64,000 bases of DNA from Meriones unguiculatus (lineage: Eukaryota > Chordata > Mammalia > Rodentia > Muridae), in assembly GCF_030254825.1 (NCBI RefSeq), contig NC_083359.1, positions 11,821,501-11,885,500 on the forward strand, in the 5' to 3' direction. Each line of letters opens with the position of its first letter. Within the stretch, counting starts at the first letter, position 1. Position numbers and translations under genes: made by a program. A model generated the notes under the pieces. That model saw only the letters and a list, made by a program, of their open reading frames with translations. It had not been told where the DNA came from and made no database searches. Positions 10,040-22,959 of this stretch are shown here, piece by piece.

Positions 10040-13000
10040 GGTGAGCTTTCCGCCGACGCTGGCCTCCTCCGACCAGGACGGGCTGCGGGGAAGGCCTCCG
10101 TAGCTGGAGTCGGCCTCGCCATCCCGCCGCCGTCCTCCCGGGTCCTGTGTGGCCCGGGCGGCGGGTCCCCCGCAGCGTCCCATCGGGTCCCCCACACCGT
10201 CCCATCGTGTCCCCTACACCGTCCCATCGGCCCCCGCGGCGTCCCGGCCGACCCCGGACTCCCGCCGCTCAGCCACGGTTGAGCTTTGCTGAGGCGCGCG
10301 AAGCGGGGTCTCAGTCCACTCCCCCTCATCCTGGCTGCTTCCGGGGTTCACAGTGAGCCCCCCGAATCCTAGGCTCTTCAGTAGCCTTCAGGGCAAACCC
10401 GCAGCTACTCTCCGACCGCCGGTCCCAGTGTGCCAGTTAGAGAGATGGACAGTGGGGAACAGCCGAGTGGAGATTTCGTCAGTGTGGGCACAGTGAAGAG
10501 GGACAGATGAGGGTCCGGGGACACCGTCCAGTCCAGTTCTTTCGACAGGAGCTTTAGGCTGAAATAGAGAAAGGCCAGACCAGAAACTAGCTTAACCAGC
10601 AGCCTTCTGCCCAGTGTGGCCCGCCCATCATTGTCTGATTGAGACCTGGAGGGGACTAGGTGGTTCATTGGAGTTAACTTCTGCGCAGCTCTGCTCTTCC
10701 CGAATCCTGTGACTGCAGATTAAGGACCGTGATTTATCAGTGTGCCTTCAGGCTTGAAGATGAAGTGGGGTAGACGGACAGTACTTGAATGATTACATGT
10801 ACAGGTTGAACCAAAATAAAGGAGGTGGACAGTGAAGTCAGAGATGCCAGGCTTTCATCCTGCTTTTATATGTGTGTATGCGTATTCATGTGTTTGTGTG
10901 TATGTATCTGTCTGTGGAGGTCAGAAGAGGGTGCAGATACCTTGGAGCTAAAGATATAAGCAGTTATGAACTGCCCCAAAGTGGCTACTGGAAACTGAAT
11001 TCCAGTTCCCTGCAAGAGCAGCAAATGCTCAACCACTGAGCCATTTCTGTAGCCCCACCTAAACAGTTTATTTTTTTTTCTGGGATTAATTAATTAATTT
11101 TTATTAATTACAGTTTATTCACTTTGTATCCCAGCTGTAGCCCCTTCCCTCATTCCCTCCCTCATCTCCTCCTATGCCCCTCCCCAAGTCCACTGACCCT
11201 AGCCTATCAGGTCTCATCAGGACTGTCAGAATTGTCTTCCTCTGTGGCCTGGGAAGGTTGCTCCCCCTTCAGGGAGAGGTGCTCAAAGAGCCAGCCACTG
11301 AGTTCATGTCAGAGACAGCCCCTGTTCCCCTTACTAGGAGATCCTCTTGAAGACTGAGCTGCCATGGGCGACATCGGTGTAGGGGTTCTAGGTTATCTCC
11401 ACGCATGGTCCTTGGTTGGAGTATTTCAGAAAGGACCCCTGTGCCCAGATTTTTTTGGTCTCGTTGCTCTCCTCGTGGTGCTCCTGTCCTCTCCAGGTCT
11501 TTCAATCTCCCCCTTCTTTCATAAGATTCCCTGCACTCTGCCCAAAGATTGACTATGGGTCTCAGCATCTGCTTTGATACCCTGCTGGGCAGAGCCTTTC
11601 AGAGGCCCTCTGTGGTAGTCTCCTGTGTTGTTCCTTATTTTCACCTTCTTCTGATGTCCATCCCATTTGCCTTTCTGAATGAAGATTGATCATCTTACCC
11701 AGGGTCCTCCTCCTTGCTTAGCTTCTTTAGGTGTACAAATTTTAGTATGTTTATCCTATATTATATGTCTGATATCCACTTATAAGTGAGTGTATACCAT
11801 GTGTGTCTTTCTGAGGGACATCATGTCCCCTCAGCTTAGTTCCACTCCTGGGAATCATTGTTTTAGTTAGATGCTAGTGAATGAGGGCCTGCAGAGCAGT
11901 ATTTCTGCCGCTGAGTCTCTCAGTTGTTGGGCAGAAACCTTCTCCCAAAGGATTAGAAAGAAACCCCCACTACAGTGCAGTGGGACAGAAACCTGAAGAG
12001 TAAAGTTTTTGGCTTGAGTCACTGTCCAGTGTCTCCTGAGGTGGCGTAACTGTTGAGTCCGTCAGCAGCACTAGGGTGAGAGAATGGCCTTATTTGACCC
12101 TTGATCCTGACAGGTCTCTTCGCAACTGGCCCTTTTCTAGATTCATTGCCTTGAAATATTTGCTCATTTATTTGAACCTCAGCTTTTCATTAAGTATGGA
12201 ATGTGCCCAGAGTTGAATAAGGTAAAATGTTCTTTTTAGACAGGGTTTCTCTGTGTAGCCTTGGCTGTTCTGGAACTCACTCTGTAGACCAGGCTGGCCT
12301 TAAACTCACAGAGATCTGCCAGCCTCTTGCCTCCCAAGTGTTTCATTTGATTTATTTTTATTGTGAGTATGTATGCATGTACCTTATTTAGGGTTTCAGC
12401 TGCTGTGATAAAGCACCATCAGAAAGCTGGTTGGAATGGAAAGGGTTTATTCTGCTCACCCTTTCACATCCCTGCGTATCACTGAAGGAAGTCAGGACGA
12501 GAACACAGACAAGGCAGGTCCTGGAAGCAGAAGCTGACGCATGGAAGGGTGCTGCTCACTGGCTTGCTTCACGTGGCTTGTTCAGTCTCCTTTCTTACAG
12601 AATCCTACTACCAGCCCAGGAATAGCACCGCCCACCAAGGGCAGGGCCCTCCCCCATTGATCACTAATTGAAAAAATGCCTTACACCTGGATCAGAAACG
12701 GAGGCATTTCCTCAACTGAGGCTCCTTTCCCTCCGATGACTCTAGCTTGTGTCACGTTGACCCAAAACCAGGCAGTGCAGTGTCCATGCCAAGGTGTGGG
12801 CGTGGAGGTCTGAGGACAGCTATGGAAGTTAGAAGTTGAACTCTTACCATCAGGTATAGAGCAAATTTGCTTTACCTGCTGAACCATGTCGATCTATTTT
12901 TGAGATATGGCCTCCCTATGTAGTCTTGTCTGACCTGGATCTTGCTGTGGGATTAAATGCATACACCATGCCTAACCATCATGTTATTTCTTGAGGCAGG

Positions 13001-16000
13001 GTCGCATGCAGCTCATTTCTTTGTTCTCAAGAGCTGTGTCATTTATTTTAAAGTTATTTATTTACTTTAATGATTTATTTATTTTGATTTTGTCTACATT
13101 GGTATTCTGCCTGCTAGTGTGTGTGTGTGTGCGTGTGCGTGTGCGTGTGCGTGTGCGTGTGCGTGAGGGTGTCCGGTCCCCTGGATCTGTGGCTACAGAC
13201 AGTTGTGAGCTGCCATGTTGGTGCTGTGAGTTGAACCTGGGTCCTTTGGAAGAGCAGACAGTGCTCTTAACTGCTGAAGCATCTCTCCAGCCCAAATTTA
13301 TATTTTTTTGATTATGTGTATGTGTGAGTTTGTGCACAAGTACAGTGCCTGTGGTGGCCAGAAGGTTTTAGATCCTCTGAAACTAGAGTCACAGGCACTT
13401 GTGAGCGCCCTGATTTGTGTGCTAAAAATAGAACTTGGGTCTTCTACAAGACCAGCATGCATTTGGAACTGCTAAGCCATCCCTCCAGCCCCTCATTCAG
13501 TTTGATTGTGAATTCGTTGTTGCCTGCCTCCTCAGTTTCTCTGGGTTGATACAGGGTAACCTTGCTCCTCACTGAAGTTCCTGGAAGTGAATGTGATGCT
13601 TTAACCTTTTCCTATATACTGCTTGTATTATTTGACACAGATTTTCATATGATAAACATAAGTGTCTTTTCTTTTGACTATCTAGGTTCCTTCAGATGAC
13701 TTCTTTGATTCACATGTGATTTTGCACTTGTGATTTAATTTCCAGGTGTATGGAGGTTTTGTGACGGAGTTTCTATTACTGATTGCTACTTCATGCTTAC
13801 CTGTTCTTGGAGTATACTTTTTTATGAACTTGCTTGGGATGGTGTGTTTGATCACTCAGAGTGTGGTCTGTCATTCAGTTCTGCTGTTGATTGAAGTGTT
13901 CTAGAAATATCAGTGAATCTTCTGGTTAATGTTGCTGAATAACACTGTTGCCATTACTGCTTTTCTGGCTACTGGATCTGTCAGTTACTCATGAGGAGTA
14001 CTTCAGTATTTCTGACTGTAATTATGAATTTATCCACTTTTCACTTCATTTCTACAAGTTTTCCCGTATGTAATTTGACCTTCTGTTTTATGTTTCACAT
14101 ATTAAAGATGTTATACATATCATTTAAAAAGTTCTACTTTTAGTGAGTAGAGCATTTATTGACTGTAGTATCTAAGGTTTCTCAAAGATCTCAATTTTTT
14201 TCCCCCATTGTTTCCCTAGTTTTGGTGTTTGTTTTAGGGAAAAACATTAATCTGAAAAACCATTTTTTCCATATTCTCTCTTATCTGTTCTTATTTATTG
14301 AAGGAAGGAGGCCATGTGTCCTGTTTTTTGTTTTTGTTTTCTCTTGAGACAGAGTTTTTCTGTGTAGCCCCGGCTCTTCTAGCACTCTGTAGACCAGAGA
14401 TCCACCTGCCTCTGCTGGGATTAAAGGAGGCTACACTGCTGCCAGGCAGATTGTGTCTGTTTATGTAGTGAAAATACTGTCCAAACATCAAAACATTTTT
14501 AAGGGCTAGAGAGATGGCTCAGAGATTACGAACACTGGCTGCTCTTCCAAAGGTCCTGAGTTCAATTCCCACCATCCACATGGTGGCTCATAACCAGATC
14601 TACAATAAGATCTGGTGCCCTCTTGTGGTCTGCTGGCCCACATGCAGGCAGAATGCTGTATGAATAATAAATAAATAAATAAATAAATCTTTTTTAAAAA
14701 ATTTGTTTTAAAGGTCTCACTATGTAGCATTGTCTAGCATAAACTCACTTTGTAGACCAGGCTGACCTCAAATGTAGGGATCTGACTGTCTCTGTCTCCT
14801 GAATACTGGGACTAAAGGTGTGTGCCACCATGCCCAGCTCTTTAGAAAAAAAATTTTATGTGTATGAATATTTTTTTAACTACATGTATGTTTGTGTACT
14901 GCCTGCATGAGGCCAGAGGCCAGAAGTGGACATCAGAAATGCTAGAACTAGGGGACTGGAGAGATTGCTCAGAGGTTAAGAGCACTAGCTGCTCTTCCAG
15001 AGGTCCTGAGTTCAATTCCCAGCAACCACATGGTGGCCTATCACCATCACATAATGATATCTGGTGCCCTCTTCTGGCCTGCATTCATACATGTAGGCAG
15101 AACACTGTATACATTAATAAATAAACCTCAAAAAAAGAAATCTTAGAACTGGGTGGTGGTGTCTCATGCCTTTAATCCCAGTGCTTGGGAGGCAGAGACA
15201 GTAGGATCTCTGTGGGTTTGAGGCCAGCCTGCTCTGTAGATTGAGTTCCAAGGCAGTGAAAACTACACAGAGAAACCCTGTCTCAAAACCCCCCAACACC
15301 TCCCCCCCCAAATCCTGGAACTGGAAGTTTAGATTTTTTTTTTCTTTTCTTTTTTTCTTAGCTGCCATGTGGGTTCTAGGAATTGAACCTGGGTCCTCTG
15401 CAAGAGCCACAAGTGCTTTTTAACTGCAGAGCTATCTCTCCAGCCCCCATTTTCAAGATATTTTTGCAGAGACTGTACTGCTTATGCGTTGTCAGTTTGT
15501 TTTATTGCCCTTTATTGTTCAACCGGATTTGAAATATTTCTGTGAATGTCATAAACTAAAACAGAAAAATTAGGAAAAACAGCAGAAGCTCACCTCTTTC
15601 AGTTTTGTTTTGTTTTGGTGGGGGATCAAGGGATGGGCATGCTAGGGCATTCCTTTAACACATAATCAGGTTGGGGTTTTTTTGTCCATAAAGTTTCTTG
15701 GTATGCATGGAGCTTTCTCAGTTTCACATTATACTAGGCTACTTTTAAATACTTTAATTTCTTAAAGAAATTTTCACTGCAACCTTTTCCTCCAGAGTTT
15801 AGGCGGTATTTATACATTGTGGATATAAGCATTAGTCTGTTTTCCCAGGTGATATAGCCTTTTGGTTTATTCAGTGCAAAAATGAGACCTACTCTGCCCC
15901 AGCACTGAACTCCTAAGCTGCTGGCTTTAAGACTGTTAGTGTGTCAGAGACAAATTAAGACAGGGATGAATAGTCGCTGTACAAGGCTTTCTTACCATTT

Positions 16001-19000
16001 TTAGAAATCTAAGGTTCTCATTCACATGGTTGATATATAATTTGTGAATATTCAGATTTCTAACAAAGTTGCTTCTGAGAGTTCTGCTTGTACTTTCATG
16101 TTTCTGTGAATGGACTTTTGTTTGGAGCAACCAAAGCCATTTTCCTGACCTCATTTTGCCTGGACTCTGTATCATATAATGATGTTTTTGTGTCATTACT
16201 ATGTTACCTTGATTGCTGTTGCTGGTGGTTATTTGTATGTTTGTTTTGTTTTTATTTTTGTTTTTGTTTTTTGAGACAGGATTTCTCTGTGTAGCCTTTT
16301 AGGACTATGTCCTGAAACTCACTCTGTAGACCAGGCTGGTCTAGAACTCAGAGATCCACCTGCCTCTACTGGCTCTGCTGGGATTTAAGGTGTGTGCCAG
16401 CATCACCTGGCTGATTGCTGTTGCTTAAAGAGGCAAGTTTGGCATTAGGAAGCATTAGTCTTACTGTTCTTTCTCAAAATTCTTCTGAGTGCCTTATACT
16501 TCCATGTGAAATTTTGCCTTCTGTTTTCAGTTCGTATAAGTTCTTCACCCAGAATTTTAATTGTTGTTACTCACTCTAACACTTGGGATTTTGGGATTCC
16601 TCCCAGATCTCCTGATACAACAGCAAAGGTCCACCTTTGTGAGTAATCACTTCCAATAAGAACTCTCACAGTACAAGTATTAGCATCATTTTGTAGAGCA
16701 GATGGTAGAATTTAGTTAGTAACATGCATTGGAGATATACTTTACAATGATAAATTAGGGATAACCAAGAAACACACCTTACTCCCTCGACATACCGATG
16801 AGAAGGGTGTTTTTACTCTGCTGTTGCTTTCCTGGGTGTCTCAGTTCAGTTAGGTATTAACAAGCTGTATGTGGACAACTGAATACACTAGAAAGTAAAC
16901 TTTCAGATGACCAACTTGTGGCATGAACATTGGAAATCACAAAAGCATGGGAACATGTGCACACACAGTATAGACTCCTATGGAGTAAGTCTTGCCCAGC
17001 CTCCAACGCACATTGTGGGGTATTTTAGAACTCAGTGGCCTTTGACGATGTGGCTGTAAACTTCACCCGGGAAGAGTGGGCTTTGCTGGATCCTTCCCAG
17101 AAGACTCTCTACACCGATGTGATGCAGGAAGTCTTTAGGAACCTGACCTCTGTAGGTAAGAATGGCAACATTTCTTTACTTATTTAAAACAAAACAAAGA
17201 CACCCTGAGAATGGAAATGTGGAAAGGGACTGGTTTTATGAATAAATGGGCATGATTTTCAGTGTACAGTGAATCTCAAAAGTTCTGTTCATTTCTTTGA
17301 AGTTCATAATTAATATTGTTTTTCTTTGGTCTATATTTAGAAAACATGATGGAAGACCAGAACACTGAGGATGAGGACAAAGATCCTGAGACAAGTCTAA
17401 GGTGATTTGTATTCATAAAGGGCATGGTGTTCCTTGAGGGAAGCCTAGCATGTCCTGTCATGTGAACTTTGGTACACAAACCAAACAGAGAAGCATACTT
17501 TAAACATTTATTACTAGCTTATTCTCTCTCTTGCTCACTCTCCCCAGTTTAACAGAATTCTGTGTGTTCAAGGTAATTGACTTCCACATGGTACTCAGAA
17601 ACTCTCTGAACATCACTGTTTTGATTATAGACTTGGGAAAGCCGTGTTTTAGAGAGATCTTCCATTACTTTGTAATAATTAAGACATGCCAAGACACTTG
17701 GACTTCTCTGATACTGGTTATACTGTACGTCCAAGACAATAATGGAAATCAGCAGCAAACCAACCATCCATAATGTGCTTCTGTTTTTGTTTAGAAGTCA
17801 TATGGTAGATTCTGTAAAAGTAAAGATTATAAAAGTCAGTGTGAGGAAACTTTTATAGTGAGATTCCAGATCTTAATAAAAAAAAAAAAAAAGGTTCTCA
17901 GTTGAATAAAACCATGTAAATGTGACTTGACTGGAAAAGTCTTCATATGTTGTTTATTCCTTAATAGGCACATGATAACCAACTCTGGATACAACCTATA
18001 TGAAAGTGAAGATTATTCTGAGAAGCCGTATAAACAGTATAGGAACTCTTTCATTTCTCTTACGAGTATTCAAAGGCATGTGATAATGGACACTGGAGGT
18101 AAACCTTATAAATGTATGCTGTGTGGGAAAGGCTTTCATTTCCCCAGTGAATTCAGAATACATCTAAGAACTCACACAGGAGAGAAACCTTATGAATGTA
18201 AGCAATGTGGTAAAGCTTTCAGTCATTCCAGTTCCTTTCGAAAACATGAAAGAACTCACACAGGAGAGAGGCCCTATGTATGTAAACAGTGTGGGAAAGC
18301 CTTCAATTGTTCTGGTTCCATCCGAAAACATGAAAGAACTCACACAGGAGAGAAGCCCTATGAATGTAAACAGTGTGGGAAAGCCTTCAATTGTCCCAGT
18401 TACGTTCAAATCCATGAAAGAAGCCACACTGGGGAGAAGCCCTATGAATGTAAACAGTGTGATAAAACCTTCAGCTGCTCTAGTTCCCTTCGGAAGCATG
18501 AGAGAACTCACACTGGAGAGAAGCCCTACGATTGCAAACAGTGTGGGAAAGCCTTCAGCTGTTCCAGTTCCTTTCGAAAACATGAACGAACTCACACAGG
18601 GGAGAGGCCCTATGAGTGTAAACAGTGTGGTAAGGCCTTCTTCTCTCTCACGAGTGTTCGAACGCACATGATAAAGCATACTGGAAATGGGCCTTTTAAA
18701 TGCAGTGTATGTAAGGAAGTGTTTCCGTTTTCCAGTGTGTTCAGAAGACATCAGACATCGCATGCTGGAAAGAAGCCCTATGAATGCAAACCCTGCAGCA
18801 AATGGTTTAGTTCTCCCACTGCACTTCAAATACATGAAAGAACTCATAACAGGGAGAAGCCCTACACATGTAAGCAATGTGGTAAAGCATTCACCTGTCT
18901 CAGTTCCATTCGAAAACATGAACGAACCCACACTGGGGAAAAGTCCTATCCGTGTAAACAGTGTGGGAAGTGGTTCAGTGCTTCCAGTTCTCTTCAAATA

Positions 19001-19033
19001 CACGAACGAATTCACAGTGGAGAAAAGCCCTAA
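10037..19033 (+). CDS. KRAB-C2H2 zinc-finger protein (probable transcriptional repressor)
   Basis: The coding parts are 10037-10039 (ATG), 17029-17155 (127 nt), 17341-17401 (61 nt) and 17968-19033 (1066 nt), giving 418 residues with consistent splice phases. The KRAB-A box (about 4-44) keeps the DVAVNFTREEW and LYTDVMQE motifs that recruit TRIM28 in this family. Residues 44-64 are an acidic linker exon. A cysteine-less relic finger (about 84-109) precedes 11 C2H2 fingers (110-417), mostly joined by TGEKP-type linkers. Several fingers share the recognition pattern CSSSxRKH. The array stops abruptly after HSGEKP at TAA (19031-19033), with former fingers continuing downstream. Expected role is nuclear, sequence-specific DNA binding and heterochromatin-based silencing. 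Linkage to Jmjd4 suggests orthology to mouse Zfp867 or a close relative, but that is a guess from memory of synteny. Confidence 0.88.
10866..11057 (-). repeat. B2/B3 SINE
   Basis: Antisense B3 sequence: GGAGGTCAGAAGAGGGTGCAG, then CAACCACTGAGCCATTTCTG at the head end. Confidence 0.75.
11070..11868 (-). repeat. L1 3' UTR, antisense
   Basis: Read on the - strand it ends in the typical rodent L1 terminus, with ACAAAGTGAATAAACTGTAA followed by A/T-rich tail. It also contains the GAGACCTGATAG and purine-rich 3' UTR blocks. Short open frames here are not genes. Confidence 0.85.
12235..12342 (-). repeat. B1 SINE
   Basis: Antisense B1: GACAGGGTTTCTCTGTGTAG, then TGTAGACCAGGCTGGCCTTA. Confidence 0.9.
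12378..12775 (-). repeat. L1 3'-end fragment
   Basis: It carries the same Lx-type 3' UTR vocabulary as the other copies, including CTGATAAAGCACCA-like, GCCCTCCCCCATTGATCAC and TGTGTCACGTTGACCCAAAA. Confidence 0.65.
13045..13297 (-). repeat. B3-type SINE containing a (GTGTGC)n tract
   Basis: The head is read at 13297 as CTGGAGAGATGCTTCAGCAG on the - strand. A TG/GTGTGC microsatellite (13119-13168) sits inside the element. Confidence 0.8.
13300..13493 (-). repeat. B3-type SINE
   Basis: It directly abuts the preceding SINE in the same orientation and ends with GCTAAGCCATCCCTCCAGCC. Confidence 0.75.
13494..14340. other. Intron 1 DNA of the zinc-finger gene, AT-rich, unassigned
   Basis: There is no coding signature. 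Parts may be old L1 sequence but no boundary can be named. Confidence 0.4.
14344..15447. repeat. Dense SINE cluster (six elements in 1.1 kb)
   Basis: In order: B1 (14344-14450, -), B2 (14503-14695, +), B1 (14706-14839, -), B2 (14950-15137, +), B1 (15147-15292, +) and a B2/B3 fragment (15340-15447, -). Each is recognised by its tRNA-like B2 head or its B1 core. Opposite-strand pairs could form double-stranded RNA in the zinc-finger gene pre-mRNA. Confidence 0.88.
15448..16267. other. Intron 1 DNA, no recognisable element
   Basis: It is AT-rich with no exon signature and no clear repeat ends. Confidence 0.4.
16268..16412 (-). repeat. B1 SINE
   Basis: Antisense B1: TTTTGAGACAGGATTTCTCTG, then ACTCTGTAGACCAGGCTGG. 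Confidence 0.88.
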
Positions 19034-20040
19034 CAGTGTGGTCGGGCCTTCAGTCGGTCACTTCCATTCGGGAACGTGAACAAACTCATGGTGAGGAGAA
19101 ACCCTGTGACTCTCATGTGGGGAAGCCCTCACTTCCAGTTGAAATTGATTGCTAGACAGTCTTATGAATTTAAATTCTGGTAAGCCCTATTTTCTCTCAC
19201 ATATTTTGAATAAAAATGATAAAGCACACCAGAAGTGGACCTTTTAATGTGAGGTATGTCAAAAAGCCTTTCACAGTGCCGGTATATTTTTATTTAGAAC
19301 ACCAAATAACTCATACAGGAAAGAAACCATGTGAATGTAAAAAATGTGGTAAATCCTTTACTACTTCTTTTATCCTTAAGACTGTAAGAGAATTCATGCT
19401 GGAGAGTATCCCTATTAATGAAAGCAATGGAGAACCACTTATTACAATTGCCTGTACAAATGTACAGAGGAATGAACTTGTACTGGAGAAACGTGGTAAA
19501 TATCACATTCCCATTTGTCTTCAAAGGAACTAAAATACTCCTTGGACAGTAAAGAATCAGAAAGTGATTATAAGGAATATAAAAAAAGTTGTCTTGATTC
19601 TTTTCAAGGACACAAAAAGATCCCCACTGGGTAATAACCCTATTTATATGAGAAAAATGCTGAAGGCTTCAGATGCAGCAGCTCTTAGGTTATGTAAAAG
19701 AATACCCACAGGTGAAACACTGAATAAGAATGTGGGGGAAGCATTCGATTTTGCACTTTCCTTCAGAGACATGAAAAGGACTGAGAAGGGAAAAAAGCCT
19801 ATAGCTCTAAGGAGTGTGGTTAAGCTTTCAATTTTTACAGTTCTTTTTGAAAGGCATCGAAGAACTCTGGGGAAAAGTCTGAGTGTGGGAAATGTCAGAA
19901 GACCTTCATTTTTCCATTTCGTTCAGAGATACTAAAGAACTCGTTTAGAAGAAGACTGTTGGGTACGCAGGAAGTCCACTGCTTCATTTCTCATTGAAAG
20001 GCACATGATAACGCACACTGGAGATGGGCAGGCATCACAC
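19034..20040 (+). pseudogene. Degenerate zinc-finger repeats downstream of the KRAB-ZNF stop codon
   Basis: Just after the TAA the sequence resumes as CAGTGTGGTCGGGCCTTCAG, the start of another finger. Further finger remnants follow in shifting frames. One near-complete finger (CECKKCGKSFTTSF) lies at about 19320-19370, relics appear at 19400-19460 and about 19720-19930, and a last THTGDG-type piece is near 20010-20030. Multiple frameshifts and stops separate them. The gene once had a longer array. This DNA may now act as 3' UTR. Confidence 0.85.
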
Positions 20041-22545
20041 TGACTTTACAGTGTGAAAATACTGCTTTTCTGGGTTAAAGCATGGAATGTGTTTTTTATA
20101 TTAGATGTAGTTTTGCATTATTTTGTTGAGACTTTTTATAGCTGTATTCAAATAGATTTGTGTATCTTGGTATAATATAGTATTACTACATACAGTGTAT
20201 GCATGTGTATATGTGTATCTGTGGGATACAGCATAGTTTGTACATGAGTAGTATATATTATATAACTAGTTTATATAGTAATTAAAATAGATGTAACCAC
20301 TATTTTACTACATAATATTAGACCACATTGGCTATGCTATTGCAGTCTTATCAGTGTGTAGAATAAAGTATTGCATTCACTCAACCCACTCCCCGTCTCC
20401 AGCTACTTCTTGCTCTAGAGCATGGCTACCAGGATCCCCAATATTCAGCATCACCTATTTTTACTAGGTAGAACCCAGGGATGATTTTCTTACCAACCCA
20501 TGCACTTGGGACTGCAGCTGATATGAAGATACTCAGTGTCAACCTGGTATGGTGGTGCACACCTTTAATGCCAAAGATAGGGAGGCAGAGTCAGGAGGGC
20601 CTCAGTGGGTGTGAGACCAGCCTGGTCTGCACAGTGAGTTCCAGAACAGCCAGGGATATACAAAAGAAGTACTGTTTAAACAAACAAACAAAACAAAAAC
20701 AATGAAGACCAACCAACCAACAACCCACAAAATCTTTAGCCTCACCCATTCTTGTCCTTGAGGACTATGGTCTTATTCTGCAGCTCTGGGAATGTGTCTA
20801 TTCAAAAGTTCAGACCAGGTGCCTGCAGGATTACACATACCAAAGTTACAAGGCCTAGCACCATCTTTACTCAAGGGATGTGTGGTCTCTCGTTAGACAA
20901 CTGTAAGAGGTTGGACACCAGAACCGTAAATCCAAATGTTACCTTTAAATGTCCCATCATTTTTAGGGAAGAGTTTTAGAACACATAGACCTCAGAGATT
21001 CTGAAAAGAGTCCTGGTGCTACTTGGGCTTCCACCATGAGGCTTCAAGAAGGTCTCATCTAGGTCCCATACCCACAGAAAGTGCTACATGCCACGACACC
21101 TACTTCATCTCATCCTTAAGAAAGGAACCCTTTGTGTTTCAAACAGATTCTGGTAGTATGCTGACATCTACCACAGCCGTATCTTACAGGACCTGGTGAA
21201 GGTGCCGTGGCTTCCTGTGACATCAACACTTTGGTCACTGGTGCCATAGTCCCATGCCTCTCCTGCAGTTTTGAGGCCCAGGGAAGTTCTTCACAGGGCT
21301 CTGAATGACTCAGACTACGGCGTCACCTGTGCTTGTAAGTTGCCACTTACAAAATGCCGTAATACCTGAGAATCCACACACCTTTGGATGCCTGTGTTCT
21401 ACTTAGTTGTACCACTATTTTTTGAACTGATGTGGTCTGGACTACCAGGGTACTCATGGACACTGCTGACATCAAGCAAAGATGAAGAAAGCACACGGGC
21501 TGTGCTCATTTGTAGGCAAAGATTCGAGTCCAGAAGGCGCCCTACAAGGTATTTTACAGGTCCACACAGGTAGGGTTATAAGCAGAGACAGTTGAATAGC
21601 TGGGGAGAAAGGCCAGAGGCTCAAGTCCCCACTAACCAGCATATGGGGGTCTTTATATGTCATTTGTACACAGTGCTCTTGTCAGTACGCTGAAGCTTCA
21701 GTTGGGGTGACGCTCCCCTCCCCCGGAATTATCACTCGTTTTCTTTTCTATACTGATACATAATTTATATAGCATATACTTTACAGGTTCCACTCGACTC
21801 TCCTGCCACAACTTTATATCAAACCTGTTGGCTATGGGGATCATAGGCCCCTTCATATTTACTTCTCCATGTTTCAGTGTCTTTCCTCTTCACCAGCCAA
21901 GCACAAAAACCACCTTAAGAATCAATATGGTATAGAAGTCTGGCTGTGACTGAGACACAGATTGGCGGGTTCAGGCTTATGTGATGCAGGGCGTGGAGGG
22001 TCACTCAGTGTCTGCTCCCTCTCAGACGGCATTGCTTGTCTTCCCCAGTCTCAGTTCCTCGGGGCATTTGGTAGAACAGCTGCCACCACTTGTGAATTTC
22101 CCACACATGCACTGGCAGGTGAGGTTTGTGTGAGCGAACAGCTAGCTAGCTGTGGTCTGTGGGTAAGTCGCCAGGTATGATTGGAAGGTCAGCTCCCAAA
22201 TCCTCCCTCACTGCAAAGCCTGCATAAAGATTTCAGCCTCACAGAGGTCATTGCCTAAGCTTGCATTCACCAGCTGACAAGACAGAACCTTGCTTCATAT
22301 AGCACTTTGTCCTGTATGGATCTGAGGGAAAATGACTCATTACTCATCATCTGCCATGCCTTGTGACTCCCAACAATGAGAAGCAAGAGAAAAGAGTGAG
22401 ACCTCCCTACCCTGTCTCCTCAGCAATCGGAAAACAATACCTGGTGATGGCCACTTTTATTGCTCCACCACTCATAATTGTTCCTGTGTGAATCTGCCAA
22501 TTAGGGATGTTTCTCACAGGCAATAAATAGTTGGGTCTGTTCGTT
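20041..22545. other. Intergenic DNA 3' of the zinc-finger gene, with one B1
   Basis: 20041-20380 is very AT-rich and may include the 3' UTR end, since it contains GAATAAAG near 20361. A B1 SINE on the + strand occupies 20541-20700. The rest shows no gene signature or repeat that I can name. Confidence 0.45.
20541..20700 (+). repeat. B1 SINE
   Basis: TGGTATGGTGGTGCACACC, then AGACCAGCCTGGTCTGCACA, with an A-rich tail. Confidence 0.88.
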
Positions 22546-22687
22546 TGTTTGATACTGTGTCTTTCTAAGTAGCCCTGGCCGTCCTGGAACTCATTATATA
22601 GACCAGGCTGGCCTTGAACTCACAGAGATCCTCATGTCTCTGCCCTTTGCATGCTGGAATTAAAGGCATGAGCCACCATGCTCGGCC
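22546..22687 (-). repeat. B1 SINE
   Basis: Antisense B1 core TATAGACCAGGCTGGCCTTG with head ATTAAAGGCATGAGCCACCA. Confidence 0.88.
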
Positions 22688-22959
22688 ATTTTTTTGTTTT
22701 GGTTTTTTTTCCCCTTTAAGATAGGATCGCTTGTATCCTAGATGGGCATTACACTTGCTAGGTAGCCACGACCTACTTCATCTCATCCTTGAACTTCACT
22801 GATCCTGTTTCCACCTCCCACCTTCTGGGATTACAGCTGTGCACTCTCATGCTTGATCTGTGCAATACTGGAAATGAAACCCGGGGCTCCCTGCATGCTA
22901 GGCAAGAACTCTGCCACCGGAGGTGCTCCACACCCCCTGCCCAGATGGTGCTTTCTTGG

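Noticed and set aside
10147..10356. Open frame in the CpG-rich DNA after the zinc-finger exon 1
   Set aside because: It is GC-rich intron sequence after a clear GTGAGC donor and has no homology to any family I recognise.
18164..19015. Long open frame (283 codons) on the - strand across the zinc fingers
   Set aside because: It is the antisense shadow of the 84-base finger repeat. It has no start context or independent motif.
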